From positions 1 to 8,087 of the forward strand of contig CAJXKX010000072.1 in assembly GCA_913055965.1 (NCBI GenBank): a stretch of DNA of 8,087 nucleotides, given 5' to 3'. This DNA comes from an uncultured Roseovarius sp. (GTDB taxonomy: Bacteria; Pseudomonadota; Alphaproteobacteria; Rhodobacterales; Rhodobacteraceae). Shown here piece after piece: positions 1-5,936 of this stretch. Both the position numbers and the translations under genes were made by a program. The notes beneath the pieces are model-generated. The model worked only from the letters and a program-made list of their open reading frames with translations, was not told where the DNA came from and did no database searches. Position 1 is the stretch's first letter. Every line of letters starts with the position of its first letter.

Positions 1-395
1 AAATGCCCGTAAGAGCACAGGCGCTGCAGATCGAACAGGCACGAGCGCGCGCCCTCGATGCGTTCGCGCACGAATTCGTCGGCCATGCTGCGATCGCCCG
101 GATTCTCGAGGATGGCGGCATGCGCCTCGCGCATCGCGCGGCCCACCTCGGTCAGCGCGTCGAGCCAGCCGTGATCGTCGTCATCGTTGGCAAAGCGCGC
201 ATAAACCCCTGGCGTGCCGGATTTCTTGTGCTCCAGCAGCTTGTTGGTGATCCCGCCAAAGGCCGAGACCACGAAGACCCGGTGATAGAGCGCCGCGCCC
301 TCGCGATCGCCGATGAAGAGCGTGTCGAGCAACTCGTTCACGCGGCTCATGGAGGTGCCGCCGATCTTCTCGACGGTGTGGGTTGCAAATGTCAT
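1..395 (-). CDS. ask: Ectoine-type aspartokinase (Ask_Ect), N-terminal part, cut by window edge
   Basis: Aspartate kinase phosphorylates L-aspartate with ATP, the first step towards the aspartate-semialdehyde used by EctB. Only the first 131 codons are present; the rest lies beyond position 1. The N-terminus reads MTFATHTVEKIGGTSM, with the amino-acid-kinase nucleotide motif KIGGTSM at residues 10-16 and VVSAFGGITNKLL at 42-54, the wording typical of the specialised Ask found with ect genes rather than housekeeping LysC. The ATG at 395 follows GAGGAG at good spacing. It lies 36 bp after the ectC stop, so it is the last visible operon member. Ectoine-dedicated aspartokinases are known for relaxed feedback control; whether that holds here cannot be judged because the ACT domains are outside the window. 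Confidence 0.93.
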   Translation of the reverse strand, partial: MTFATHTVEKIGGTSMSRVNELLDTLFIGDREGAALYHRVFVVSAFGGITNKLLEHKKSGTPGVYARFANDDDDHGWLDALTEVGRAMREAHAAILENPGDRSMADEFVRERIEGARSCLFDLQRLCSYGH

Positions 396-404
396 GTCCC
401 TCTC

Positions 405-425
405 CTCGGGGGACGTACCCCCGAG
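405..425 (-). repeat. Intercistronic hairpin between ectC and ask
   Basis: A perfect 8-bp inverted repeat, CTCGGGGG and CCCCCGAG, flanks a 5-nt loop in the 36-bp gap between ectC and ask. The 3' arm ends in the GAG that begins the ask ribosome-binding stretch GAGGAGAGGG, so the folded RNA would partly cover that site. No T-run follows, so it is not a simple intrinsic terminator. It may lower ask translation or mark an RNA-processing or stability point (inference). Confidence 0.6.
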
Positions 426-431
426 CCCTTG

Positions 432-824
432 TTAGCTGTCGACCAGCGCGTAGGAGCCGTCTTCCTGATGCACTTCCTTGCCGGTCACCGGCGGGTTGAA
501 GCAGCAGGCCATCACGAGCTCTTCCTCGGCGCGCAGGATGTGGCGATCGTGCTTGTCGAGCGCATACATCACGCCGGGCTTGATCTCGTGCGTTTCGCCG
601 GTGGCGATATCGGTGATCGAGCCCTTGCCCTGCATGCAGTACACGCTCTCGAAATGGTTCTTGTATTCGAACGTGTGCTCCGATCCCGGCTCGAGGAAGG
701 TGATGTGGAACGAAAACCCCATCCCGTCATCCGCAAGCAGCATCCGCACGCTCGACCATTGCGCATCCGAGACGACGCGCTCGCGTTCGTTCTCGATGAT
801 CTTGTTGAAGTCTCTCACGATCAT
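432..824 (-). CDS. ectC: L-ectoine synthase EctC
   Basis: EctC closes the ring of N-gamma-acetyl-L-2,4-diaminobutyrate to give ectoine and water, the last pathway step, in the cytoplasm. The 130-residue product is a cupin of normal family length. Counting from the chosen ATG, E59, Y87 and H95 match the metal-binding Glu, Tyr and His described for the Paenibacillus lautus enzyme (E57, Y85, H93), with a constant offset of two. A GTG at 833 would add three residues and overlap the ectB stop by 4 bp, but the GGAG element sits 8 nt before the ATG at 824 and too close to the GTG. The usual family N-terminus MIVRDFNK also starts at that ATG. The ectB stop lies 5 bp upstream, so translation is probably coupled. 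Confidence 0.96.
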   Translation of the reverse strand: MIVRDFNKIIENERERVVSDAQWSSVRMLLADDGMGFSFHITFLEPGSEHTFEYKNHFESVYCMQGKGSITDIATGETHEIKPGVMYALDKHDRHILRAEEELVMACCFNPPVTGKEVHQEDGSYALVDS

Positions 825-829
825 GTCTG

Positions 830-2122
830 TCACTCCGCTGCGATTTTCTGCGTTCCGGTCACATCCTGCACCGCCTCCGCGAGGATATCGAGGCCACGGG
901 CGAACGTGTCCTCGGGCGTGGTGAGCGGGGCCAGAACCTTGACCACCTCGTCATGCGCGCCCGAGGTCTCGATGATCAGACCCTTTTCAAAGGCGCGCGC
1001 GCAGATTTCACCTGCCAGATCGCCGTTTCCGACATCGACGCCCTGCATCATGCCGCGGCCCTTGAGGCGCGCGCCGGGGATGCCGTCGGCAATGCGGGTG
1101 AGCGCAGCGCGCAGCATCTCGGCCTTGGTCGCGATCTCCTTCCGGAAGCTGTCGTCCTTCCAGAATTTCTCCAGCGCCACGCGGGCGGTCACGAAGGCAT
1201 GGGTGTTGCCCCGGAAGGTGCCGTTATGCTCGGCCGGGCCCCAGATGTCGTGCTCGGGCTTGATGAGCAGCGCGGCAAACGGCAGGCCCATCCCGGAAAA
1301 GCTCTTGGCCATCGGGATCATGTCCGGCACGATCCCCATCTCCTCGAAGCTGAAGAAGGTGCCGGTGCGCCCGCAGCCCGCCTGGATGTCATCCACGATC
1401 AGCAGCGCGCCATGCTCTTTCGCGAGCCGCGCCACGCCCTGCATGAAGGCGGTGGAGGCGGCGTTGAGCCCGCCCTCGCCCTGCACCGGCTCGATGATGA
1501 ACGCGGCGGGGGCATCGACGCCGCTCGACGGGTTGCCGAGCATCTCCTCGATGATCTTGAGGCTGTCCACGTCCTCGCCGAACGCGCCCTCGTAGGGCAT
1601 GTGCGTGGTGCCGCAGAGCGGCCCGCCACCGGCGCCCGCACGCTTGCCCGCGTTGCCGGTGCAGCTGAGCGCGCCCATGGTCATGCCGTGAAAGCCGTTG
1701 GTGAAGGCGATGATGTTGCGCCGGCCGGTGACCTTGCGCGCGAGTTTCATCGCGGCCTCGACGGCGTTGGTGCCGGTGGGGCCGGTCATCATCACCTTGT
1801 AGTCCATGTCGCGCGGCTTGAGGATGATCTCCTCGACCGCGTTCAGGAAATCGGCCTTGGCCCCGCTATGCATGTCGAGGCCGTGGGTGATCCCGTCGGC
1901 GGTGATGTGCTCGATCAGGGCCGCCTTCATGTCGGGGTCGTTGTGCCCGTAGTTGAGCGACGAACACCCGGCGAGAAAGTCGATATAGGTGCGGCCCGAC
2001 GCGTCGGTCAGTTCCGAGCCCTGCGCCTTGACGAAGGACGTGGGAAAGCTGCGGCAGTAACTGCGCGCCTCGGATTCGCGGCGGGCATAGATTTCGAGAT
2101 CGGCTGACATGTCAGTCGGCAT
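830..2122 (-). CDS. ectB: Diaminobutyrate-2-oxoglutarate transaminase EctB
   Basis: EctB transfers the amino group of glutamate to L-aspartate-4-semialdehyde, giving L-2,4-diaminobutyrate and 2-oxoglutarate; it is a PLP-dependent class III aminotransferase. The 430-residue protein has GPTGTNAVEAAMK at about 114-126, FHG at 144-146 that stacks on PLP, D244 in VDDIQAGCGRTG for the pyridine nitrogen, and the Schiff-base lysine K273 in AKSFSGMGLP. An upstream ATG at 2137 would add five residues but has no ribosome site. AAGGA lies 7 nt before the ATG at 2122, so that start is chosen; a third ATG at 2110 lacks a site. It follows ectA by 48 bp and touches ectC, as expected for one transcript. Confidence 0.96.
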   Translation of the reverse strand: MPTDMSADLEIYARRESEARSYCRSFPTSFVKAQGSELTDASGRTYIDFLAGCSSLNYGHNDPDMKAALIEHITADGITHGLDMHSGAKADFLNAVEEIILKPRDMDYKVMMTGPTGTNAVEAAMKLARKVTGRRNIIAFTNGFHGMTMGALSCTGNAGKRAGAGGGPLCGTTHMPYEGAFGEDVDSLKIIEEMLGNPSSGVDAPAAFIIEPVQGEGGLNAASTAFMQGVARLAKEHGALLIVDDIQAGCGRTGTFFSFEEMGIVPDMIPMAKSFSGMGLPFAALLIKPEHDIWGPAEHNGTFRGNTHAFVTARVALEKFWKDDSFRKEIATKAEMLRAALTRIADGIPGARLKGRGMMQGVDVGNGDLAGEICARAFEKGLIIETSGAHDEVVKVLAPLTTPEDTFARGLDILAEAVQDVTGTQKIAAE

Positions 2123-2159
2123 AACGTTTTCCTTCATGTGATTGGATTGGGGCGCGGGC

Positions 2160-2180
2160 GGCGGCCGGTTTCAGGCCGCC
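2160..2180 (-). repeat. Hairpin spanning the ectA stop codon
   Basis: Arms GGCGGCC and GGCCGCC pair perfectly (7 bp, all G-C) around a 7-nt loop that contains the ectA TGA. It sits at the 3' end of ectA, before the 48-bp gap to ectB. No T-run follows, so full termination is unlikely. It could protect upstream RNA or help set the EctA to EctB ratio (inference). Such stems arise fairly easily in GC-rich DNA. Confidence 0.5.
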
Positions 2181-2701
2181 TTCTTCGTCCGCGCCTTGAG
2201 CGAGATCGTCACCATGTACTCGGTGTCGTGGAGCGTGTCGAAATGCTCGTCCTTCGAGAAGTAGGGCGCGCTCGACAGCTCGCCTTCGCTCAGTTCGGTG
2301 AACTTGCGGAACAGCGCCCAGCTTGCGCCGTTGTCGCGGGTGATGGTGGTCTGCACGCGGGTCACGCCCTTGCAGTTCTCGCGCGACAGCAGGCCGCGCA
2401 GCATCAGCGTGCCAAGGCCGGTGCCCCGCGCCGTCTCGGATACGGCGACCTGCCAGACGAACAGCGTCTCGGGATCGTCGGGCAGTTTGTAGCCCGAAAC
2501 CCAGCCCACGATTTCGCCATCCATCTCGGCGACGATGCACGTGTCGCGGAAATGATCGCACTGCACGAGGTTGCAATACATGGAATTCTCGTCGAGCGGC
2601 TTGCAGGCGCGGACGAGCCTCCAGATATCGGCCCCGTCCTCGGCTGCGGGCTTGCGCAGCGACGGCATGGCTTTCCCGAAAATTTCCCTAGCATGGCGCA
2701 T
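2171..2701 (-). CDS. ectA: L-2,4-diaminobutyrate gamma-acetyltransferase EctA
   Basis: EctA acetylates L-2,4-diaminobutyrate with acetyl-CoA to give the N-gamma-acetyl compound that EctC cyclises. The protein is a GNAT-fold enzyme of 176 residues from the ATG at 2701. The core starts at LRKPAAEDGADIW (about residue 15), followed by the family stretch LVRACKPLDENSMYCN at 29-44 and the acetyl-CoA loop RGTGLG at 92-97. The start is uncertain. The ATG at 2701 has GAGG about 11 nt upstream. The in-frame ATG at 2668 has GGGA closer by and would give 165 residues starting just before the conserved core. It is the first gene of the ectABC-ask operon and is divergent from ectR. Confidence 0.95.
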   Translation of the reverse strand: MRHAREIFGKAMPSLRKPAAEDGADIWRLVRACKPLDENSMYCNLVQCDHFRDTCIVAEMDGEIVGWVSGYKLPDDPETLFVWQVAVSETARGTGLGTLMLRGLLSRENCKGVTRVQTTITRDNGASWALFRKFTELSEGELSSAPYFSKDEHFDTLHDTEYMVTISLKARTKKAA

Positions 2702-2731
2702 GGATCATCTGCCCTCTGTTGTTTCGATTGA

Positions 2732-2748
2732 CTAACTATAATACTTAG
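2732..2748. promoter_or_regulatory. Candidate EctR operator (17-bp palindrome)
   Basis: The sequence CTAACTATAATACTTAG has 8-bp arms (CTAACTAT and the complement of ATACTTAG) around one central base, with 7 of 8 positions matching. Size and symmetry fit a MarR-family dimer site. It covers the probable -10 region of the minus-strand ectA promoter, so bound protein would block ectA transcription. EctR1 of Methylotuvimicrobium (formerly Methylomicrobium) alcaliphilum is known to use a similarly AT-rich pseudopalindrome with 8-bp half-sites at the ect promoter. The assignment to this EctR is inference from position. Confidence 0.6.
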
Positions 2749-2761
2749 CCTATGAAATCAA
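2735..2761 (-). promoter_or_regulatory. Probable sigma-70-like promoter of ectABC-ask
   Basis: On the minus strand TTGATT (2761-2756) is followed after 15 bp by TATAGT (2740-2735); the overlapping TATTAT (2743-2738) is another -10 option at 12 bp. Neither spacing is the ideal 17 bp, so the exact boxes are uncertain, but this is the most promoter-like stretch upstream of ectA and it is overlapped by the palindrome. Confidence 0.4.
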
Positions 2762-2879
2762 CCTTGAACCTGAAATTTAAGTTTGTCTGCTGAAAAGCCG
2801 CCTATAACGCCACAAGATCGACTAAAATCAGTTAACATATCATACTATCAGCGACAAGAAACATGAAGGAGGGAAGCAA

Positions 2880-3410
2880 TTGCAATTGAGCGACAGCTTT
2901 GCGACCATCGCCTCGATCACGGGGAGAGACCGCATGGATCGCACCGATCAGAGCCTCATCGCGCTTCGGCGCATCCTGCGCGCCACCGAAATCTACGGGC
3001 GCAAGCTGGCCCGTGCCGCCGGGCTGACGGCGGTGCAGTTCCGCGTGCTTCAGATCGTGGCCGAGCGCGGCCACAGCACCGCCACCGAGATCGCCCGCCG
3101 CATGCGTGTGAGCCAGGCGACGGTGACATCGCTGGTGGACAAGCTTGTGCGGCACGGCATGGTCACGCGAGAAAAATCGCAGACCGACCGGCGGCAGATC
3201 AACATCCTCATCACCGAGCGCGGGCGCGACACGATCAGCCGCGCGCCCGACGCGCTGCAGCAGCGCTATGTGCGCAAGTTCGAGGCGCTCGAGGACTGGG
3301 AGCAGGCGCAGCTTGTCGCATCGCTCGAACGGGTGGCGGCGATGCTGGATGCCGACGAGATCGACGCCTCGCCGGTGCTCGATACAGGCGATCTGCGCAG
3401 CGCGTCGTGA
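2880..3410 (+). CDS. ectR: EctR, MarR-type transcriptional regulator of the ect operon
   Basis: A MarR-family winged-helix DNA-binding protein, predicted to repress the divergent ectABC-ask operon and probably itself. From the TTG at 2880 it has 176 residues. Helical dimerisation segments flank a winged helix-turn-helix whose core reads TATEIARRMRVSQATVT and then LVDKLVRHGMVTREKSQTDRRQ, with the wing residues DRR typical of MarR proteins. Two starts are credible. TTG at 2880 has a near-ideal AAGGAGGG (2866-2873) 6 nt upstream, and G+C at third codon positions is already high from there. ATG at 2934 has GGGGAG 7 nt upstream and gives 158 residues. EctR in other bacteria represses ect genes at low salinity; that role here is inferred from family and position. 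Confidence 0.88.
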   Translation: MQLSDSFATIASITGRDRMDRTDQSLIALRRILRATEIYGRKLARAAGLTAVQFRVLQIVAERGHSTATEIARRMRVSQATVTSLVDKLVRHGMVTREKSQTDRRQINILITERGRDTISRAPDALQQRYVRKFEALEDWEQAQLVASLERVAAMLDADEIDASPVLDTGDLRSAS

Positions 3411-3420
3411 TCCGCGCATG

Positions 3421-3446
3421 AAAACGCCCGCCACATCGGGCGGGCG
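3421..3446 (-). terminator. Terminator of the DUF2853 gene, shared with convergent ectR
   Basis: Arms CGCCCGCC (3425-3432) and GGCGGGCG (3439-3446) form a perfect 8-bp GC stem with a 6-nt loop, followed on the minus strand by TTTT (3424-3421). This is an intrinsic terminator for the leftward gene ending at 3471. On the plus strand it lies 14 bp after the ectR stop and could also slow ectR transcription, but it lacks a T-run there. A second short palindrome, GGCTGAC and GTCAGCC (3461-3476), covers the DUF2853 stop codon. Confidence 0.75.
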
Positions 3447-3470
3447 CGGATCGTTCGGGCGGCTGACGGG

Positions 3471-3812
3471 TCAGCCGTAAACCGACTCCTTGCCGAAATG
3501 CCTGGTCAGCATGTAGTAGACCACGGCACGATACTTGTTGCGCTCCGAGCGGCCGTAGGTCTCGAGCACCTGGTCGATCGCTTCCGTCAGGGCGGGGCCG
3601 TCAGGCAGGCCGAGCTTCTTGATCAGGAAGTTGTTCTTGACGGTTTCGATCTCACCGGCCTGCCCCGCCGCCACCGTGGCCGCATCGGCATTGTAGATCG
3701 CCGGACCGCAACCGATGGTCACCTTGGTCAACAGGTCCATGTCGGGCTCCATCCCGCACTTGTTGCGCAAATCGTCCGCGTAGCGCGCAATCAGATCGTC
3801 ACGTTTTCCCAT
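3471..3812 (-). CDS. DUF2853 family protein, function unknown
   Basis: A small, probably cytoplasmic protein of 113 residues with no signal peptide or membrane segment. Sequence wording (MGKRDDLIARYADDLRNKCG at the start, then DLLTKVTIGCGPAIYNADAATV and, near the C-terminus, KYRAVVYYMLTRHFGKESVYG in part) matches the DUF2853 family as I know it, common in alphaproteobacteria and without an assigned activity. It contains two cysteines, in NKCG and IGCGP. The frame is open further upstream to an ATG at 3953, but the ATG at 3812 has GGGAG 7 nt before it and starts the conserved region; the extension reads like leader DNA and contains a promoter-like sequence and an inverted repeat. It stands alone between ahcY and ectR. 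No function is proposed. Confidence 0.85.
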   Translation of the reverse strand: MGKRDDLIARYADDLRNKCGMEPDMDLLTKVTIGCGPAIYNADAATVAAGQAGEIETVKNNFLIKKLGLPDGPALTEAIDQVLETYGRSERNKYRAVVYYMLTRHFGKESVYG

Positions 3813-3849
3813 CAAATTTCTCCCGATACCCAGCCGATGCGTCGGCCCA

Positions 3850-3888
3850 CGTTTCCCAAAAAGCCCCGGAAATGGTGCTTGGGAAACG
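3850..3888. repeat. Perfect 10-bp inverted repeat upstream of the DUF2853 gene
   Basis: CGTTTCCCAA (3850-3859) and TTGGGAAACG (3879-3888) are exact reverse complements separated by 19 bp. The repeat starts 38 bp upstream of the DUF2853 ATG and its distal arm overlaps the -10 element of the promoter proposed at 3886-3913. It may be a paired operator or a hairpin at the very 5' end of the transcript. A further GGGAAA copy occurs at 3915-3920. Confidence 0.6.
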
Positions 3889-3913
3889 ATAGCGGCTGTT
3901 TTTCCGGTCACAA
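3886..3913 (-). promoter_or_regulatory. Possible promoter of the DUF2853 gene
   Basis: On the minus strand TTGTGA (3913-3908) and TATCGT (3891-3886) are 16 bp apart, each matching 4 of 6 sigma-70 consensus positions. Transcription would begin near 3879, about 65 nt before the ATG at 3812. This is a sequence-based guess. Confidence 0.4.
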
Positions 3914-3950
3914 AGGGAAAATTCTCCGCGCTCTCCCCCTCGAACGCAAA

Positions 3951-3980
3951 CACCCGCAGGTCCGGCAGGGCCCGCGGGTG
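3951..3980 (-). terminator. Possible terminator downstream of ahcY
   Basis: CACCCGC (3951-3957) and GCGGGTG (3974-3980) form a 7-bp stem with a 16-nt GC-rich loop, 21 bp beyond the ahcY stop. On the minus strand it is followed by TTTGCGTT, a weak T-tract. A second small stem, GCGCC/GGCGC (3986-3998), lies between it and the stop. Termination here would separate ahcY from the DUF2853 gene, which has its own candidate promoter. Confidence 0.4.
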
Positions 3981-4001
3981 CGCATGCGCCGATGGCGCGG
4001 A

Positions 4002-5396
<1,395 letters not shown>

Positions 5397-5398
5397 TC

Positions 5399-5449
5399 GG
5401 GCCCGGCTCCTTGCGTGGGAATGTTGCGAGGCAGATAGCACCCGGGCCC
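5399..5449 (-). promoter_or_regulatory. Possible folded leader at the ahcY ribosome site
   Basis: In the ahcY leader RNA, GGGCCCGG (5449-5442) can pair perfectly with CCGGGCCC (5406-5399), which lies between the ribosome site AAGGAG (5412-5407) and the ATG. Folding would put the ribosome site at the base of a 35-nt loop. I looked for the conserved cores of SAH and SAM/SAH riboswitches and did not recognise them. Both arms are also self-complementary, so chance in GC-rich DNA is a real alternative. Confidence 0.3.
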
Positions 5450-5467
5450 CATGTGGGCAACGTGCGA

Positions 5468-5782
5468 TTACCCGGCCATGCCTTCGGCGCGTGCCGCGGC
5501 CACCCCGGTCCAGTGTCGGCCGGTCGCCACGATACAGCTCAGGCCGTCCGCGCGGGTCACGAAGACGGTAAAGCTTCCGGTCTCCGGCGACGCCCAGATT
5601 TCGATCATCTGCGTCTCGCTCTGGAGCCCGCCCCCGGCGGGGCTCTCCCTGTAGCGGGTTTCGAGCCGCTCGACGAGCGCCGCGCGCGGCAGGCAGGCCA
5701 CACCCTGCGCCTGCGCGGCGGCGGGCGGGGCAAGCGCGGCGGCGCCAAAGATGATCGCGGTGGAACAGAGACGCTTGAACAT
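5468..5782 (-). CDS. Small exported two-cysteine protein, function unknown
   Basis: The 104-residue product begins MFKRLCSTAIIFGAAALA, a classical Sec signal peptide with a short basic start and a hydrophobic run, and a likely cleavage site after AAAQA near residue 25. The mature part of about 80 residues has two cysteines, in VACLPRAAL and GLSCIVATG, that could form a periplasmic disulfide. Between them WASPETGSFTVFVTRADG suggests a small beta-rich fold. I recognise this only as a type of small secreted hypothetical protein seen in Rhodobacteraceae; no activity is known to me. The ATG at 5782 has GGAG 6 nt upstream. An ATG at 5794 would add four residues but lacks a site and would spoil the compact signal peptide. 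It lies 71 bp upstream of ahcY, same strand. Confidence 0.8.
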   Translation of the reverse strand: MFKRLCSTAIIFGAAALAPPAAAQAQGVACLPRAALVERLETRYRESPAGGGLQSETQMIEIWASPETGSFTVFVTRADGLSCIVATGRHWTGVAAARAEGMAG

Positions 5783-5871
5783 GGTGTTCTCCATCGTTGC
5801 GGAACCAGGCGGGATGCACGGCCCTGCCCGGAATCTGGGGGTGCGACTGCCGCGGTGCATCAAAACTCGTC

Positions 5872-5898
5872 GCACAAGCGCGCGAGGCGCGCGTGTGC
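5872..5898. repeat. Long hairpin in the divergent gap before the FkbM gene
   Basis: Arms GCACAAGCGCGC (5872-5883) and GCGCGCGTGTGC (5887-5898) pair at 11 of 12 positions around a 3-nt loop. The hairpin lies in the 154-bp gap between the exported-protein gene and the FkbM gene. On the minus strand a TTTT follows only after a six-base gap, so it is a poor terminator. A second inverted repeat, GATGCAC (5813-5819) and GTGCATC (5855-5861), lies nearby. Either might serve as a regulator site or as leader structure. Confidence 0.5.
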
Positions 5899-5936
5899 CA
5901 CTGGTGCCGGGGGCCTGTGGGCGCTAACTCGGGGGG

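Larger units (their letters stand above)
2702..2879. promoter_or_regulatory. AT-rich divergent ectA/ectR control region
   Basis: These 178 bp separate the two divergent genes and are far richer in A+T than the flanking coding DNA, as expected for a region carrying promoters in both directions. The strong MarR-type palindrome at 2732-2748 lies on the ectA side. Nearer ectR, 2831-2849 resembles it weakly (GTTAACATAT then ATACTATC). For ectR no convincing promoter pair stands out; TTGTCT at 2783-2788 and TATAAC at 2803-2808 are only 14 bp apart. Confidence 0.7.

Noticed and set aside
3..1595. Plus-strand 530-codon open frame across ask, ectC and part of ectB
   Set aside because: It lies antisense to three well-identified genes; its product has no recognisable motif and mirrors GC-rich third-position bias.
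953..2107. Plus-strand 384-codon open frame opposite ectB
   Set aside because: Antisense to a clear aminotransferase gene, Arg/Ala/Gly-rich low-complexity product, no ribosome site.
3813..3953. N-terminal extension of the DUF2853 protein to an ATG at 3953
   Set aside because: Contains a promoter-like sequence and inverted repeat; the ATG at 3812 has a ribosome site and begins the conserved region.
5397..5467. Known SAH or SAM/SAH riboswitch upstream of ahcY
   Set aside because: The conserved core sequences I would expect were not recognised by eye; only a generic stem is present.
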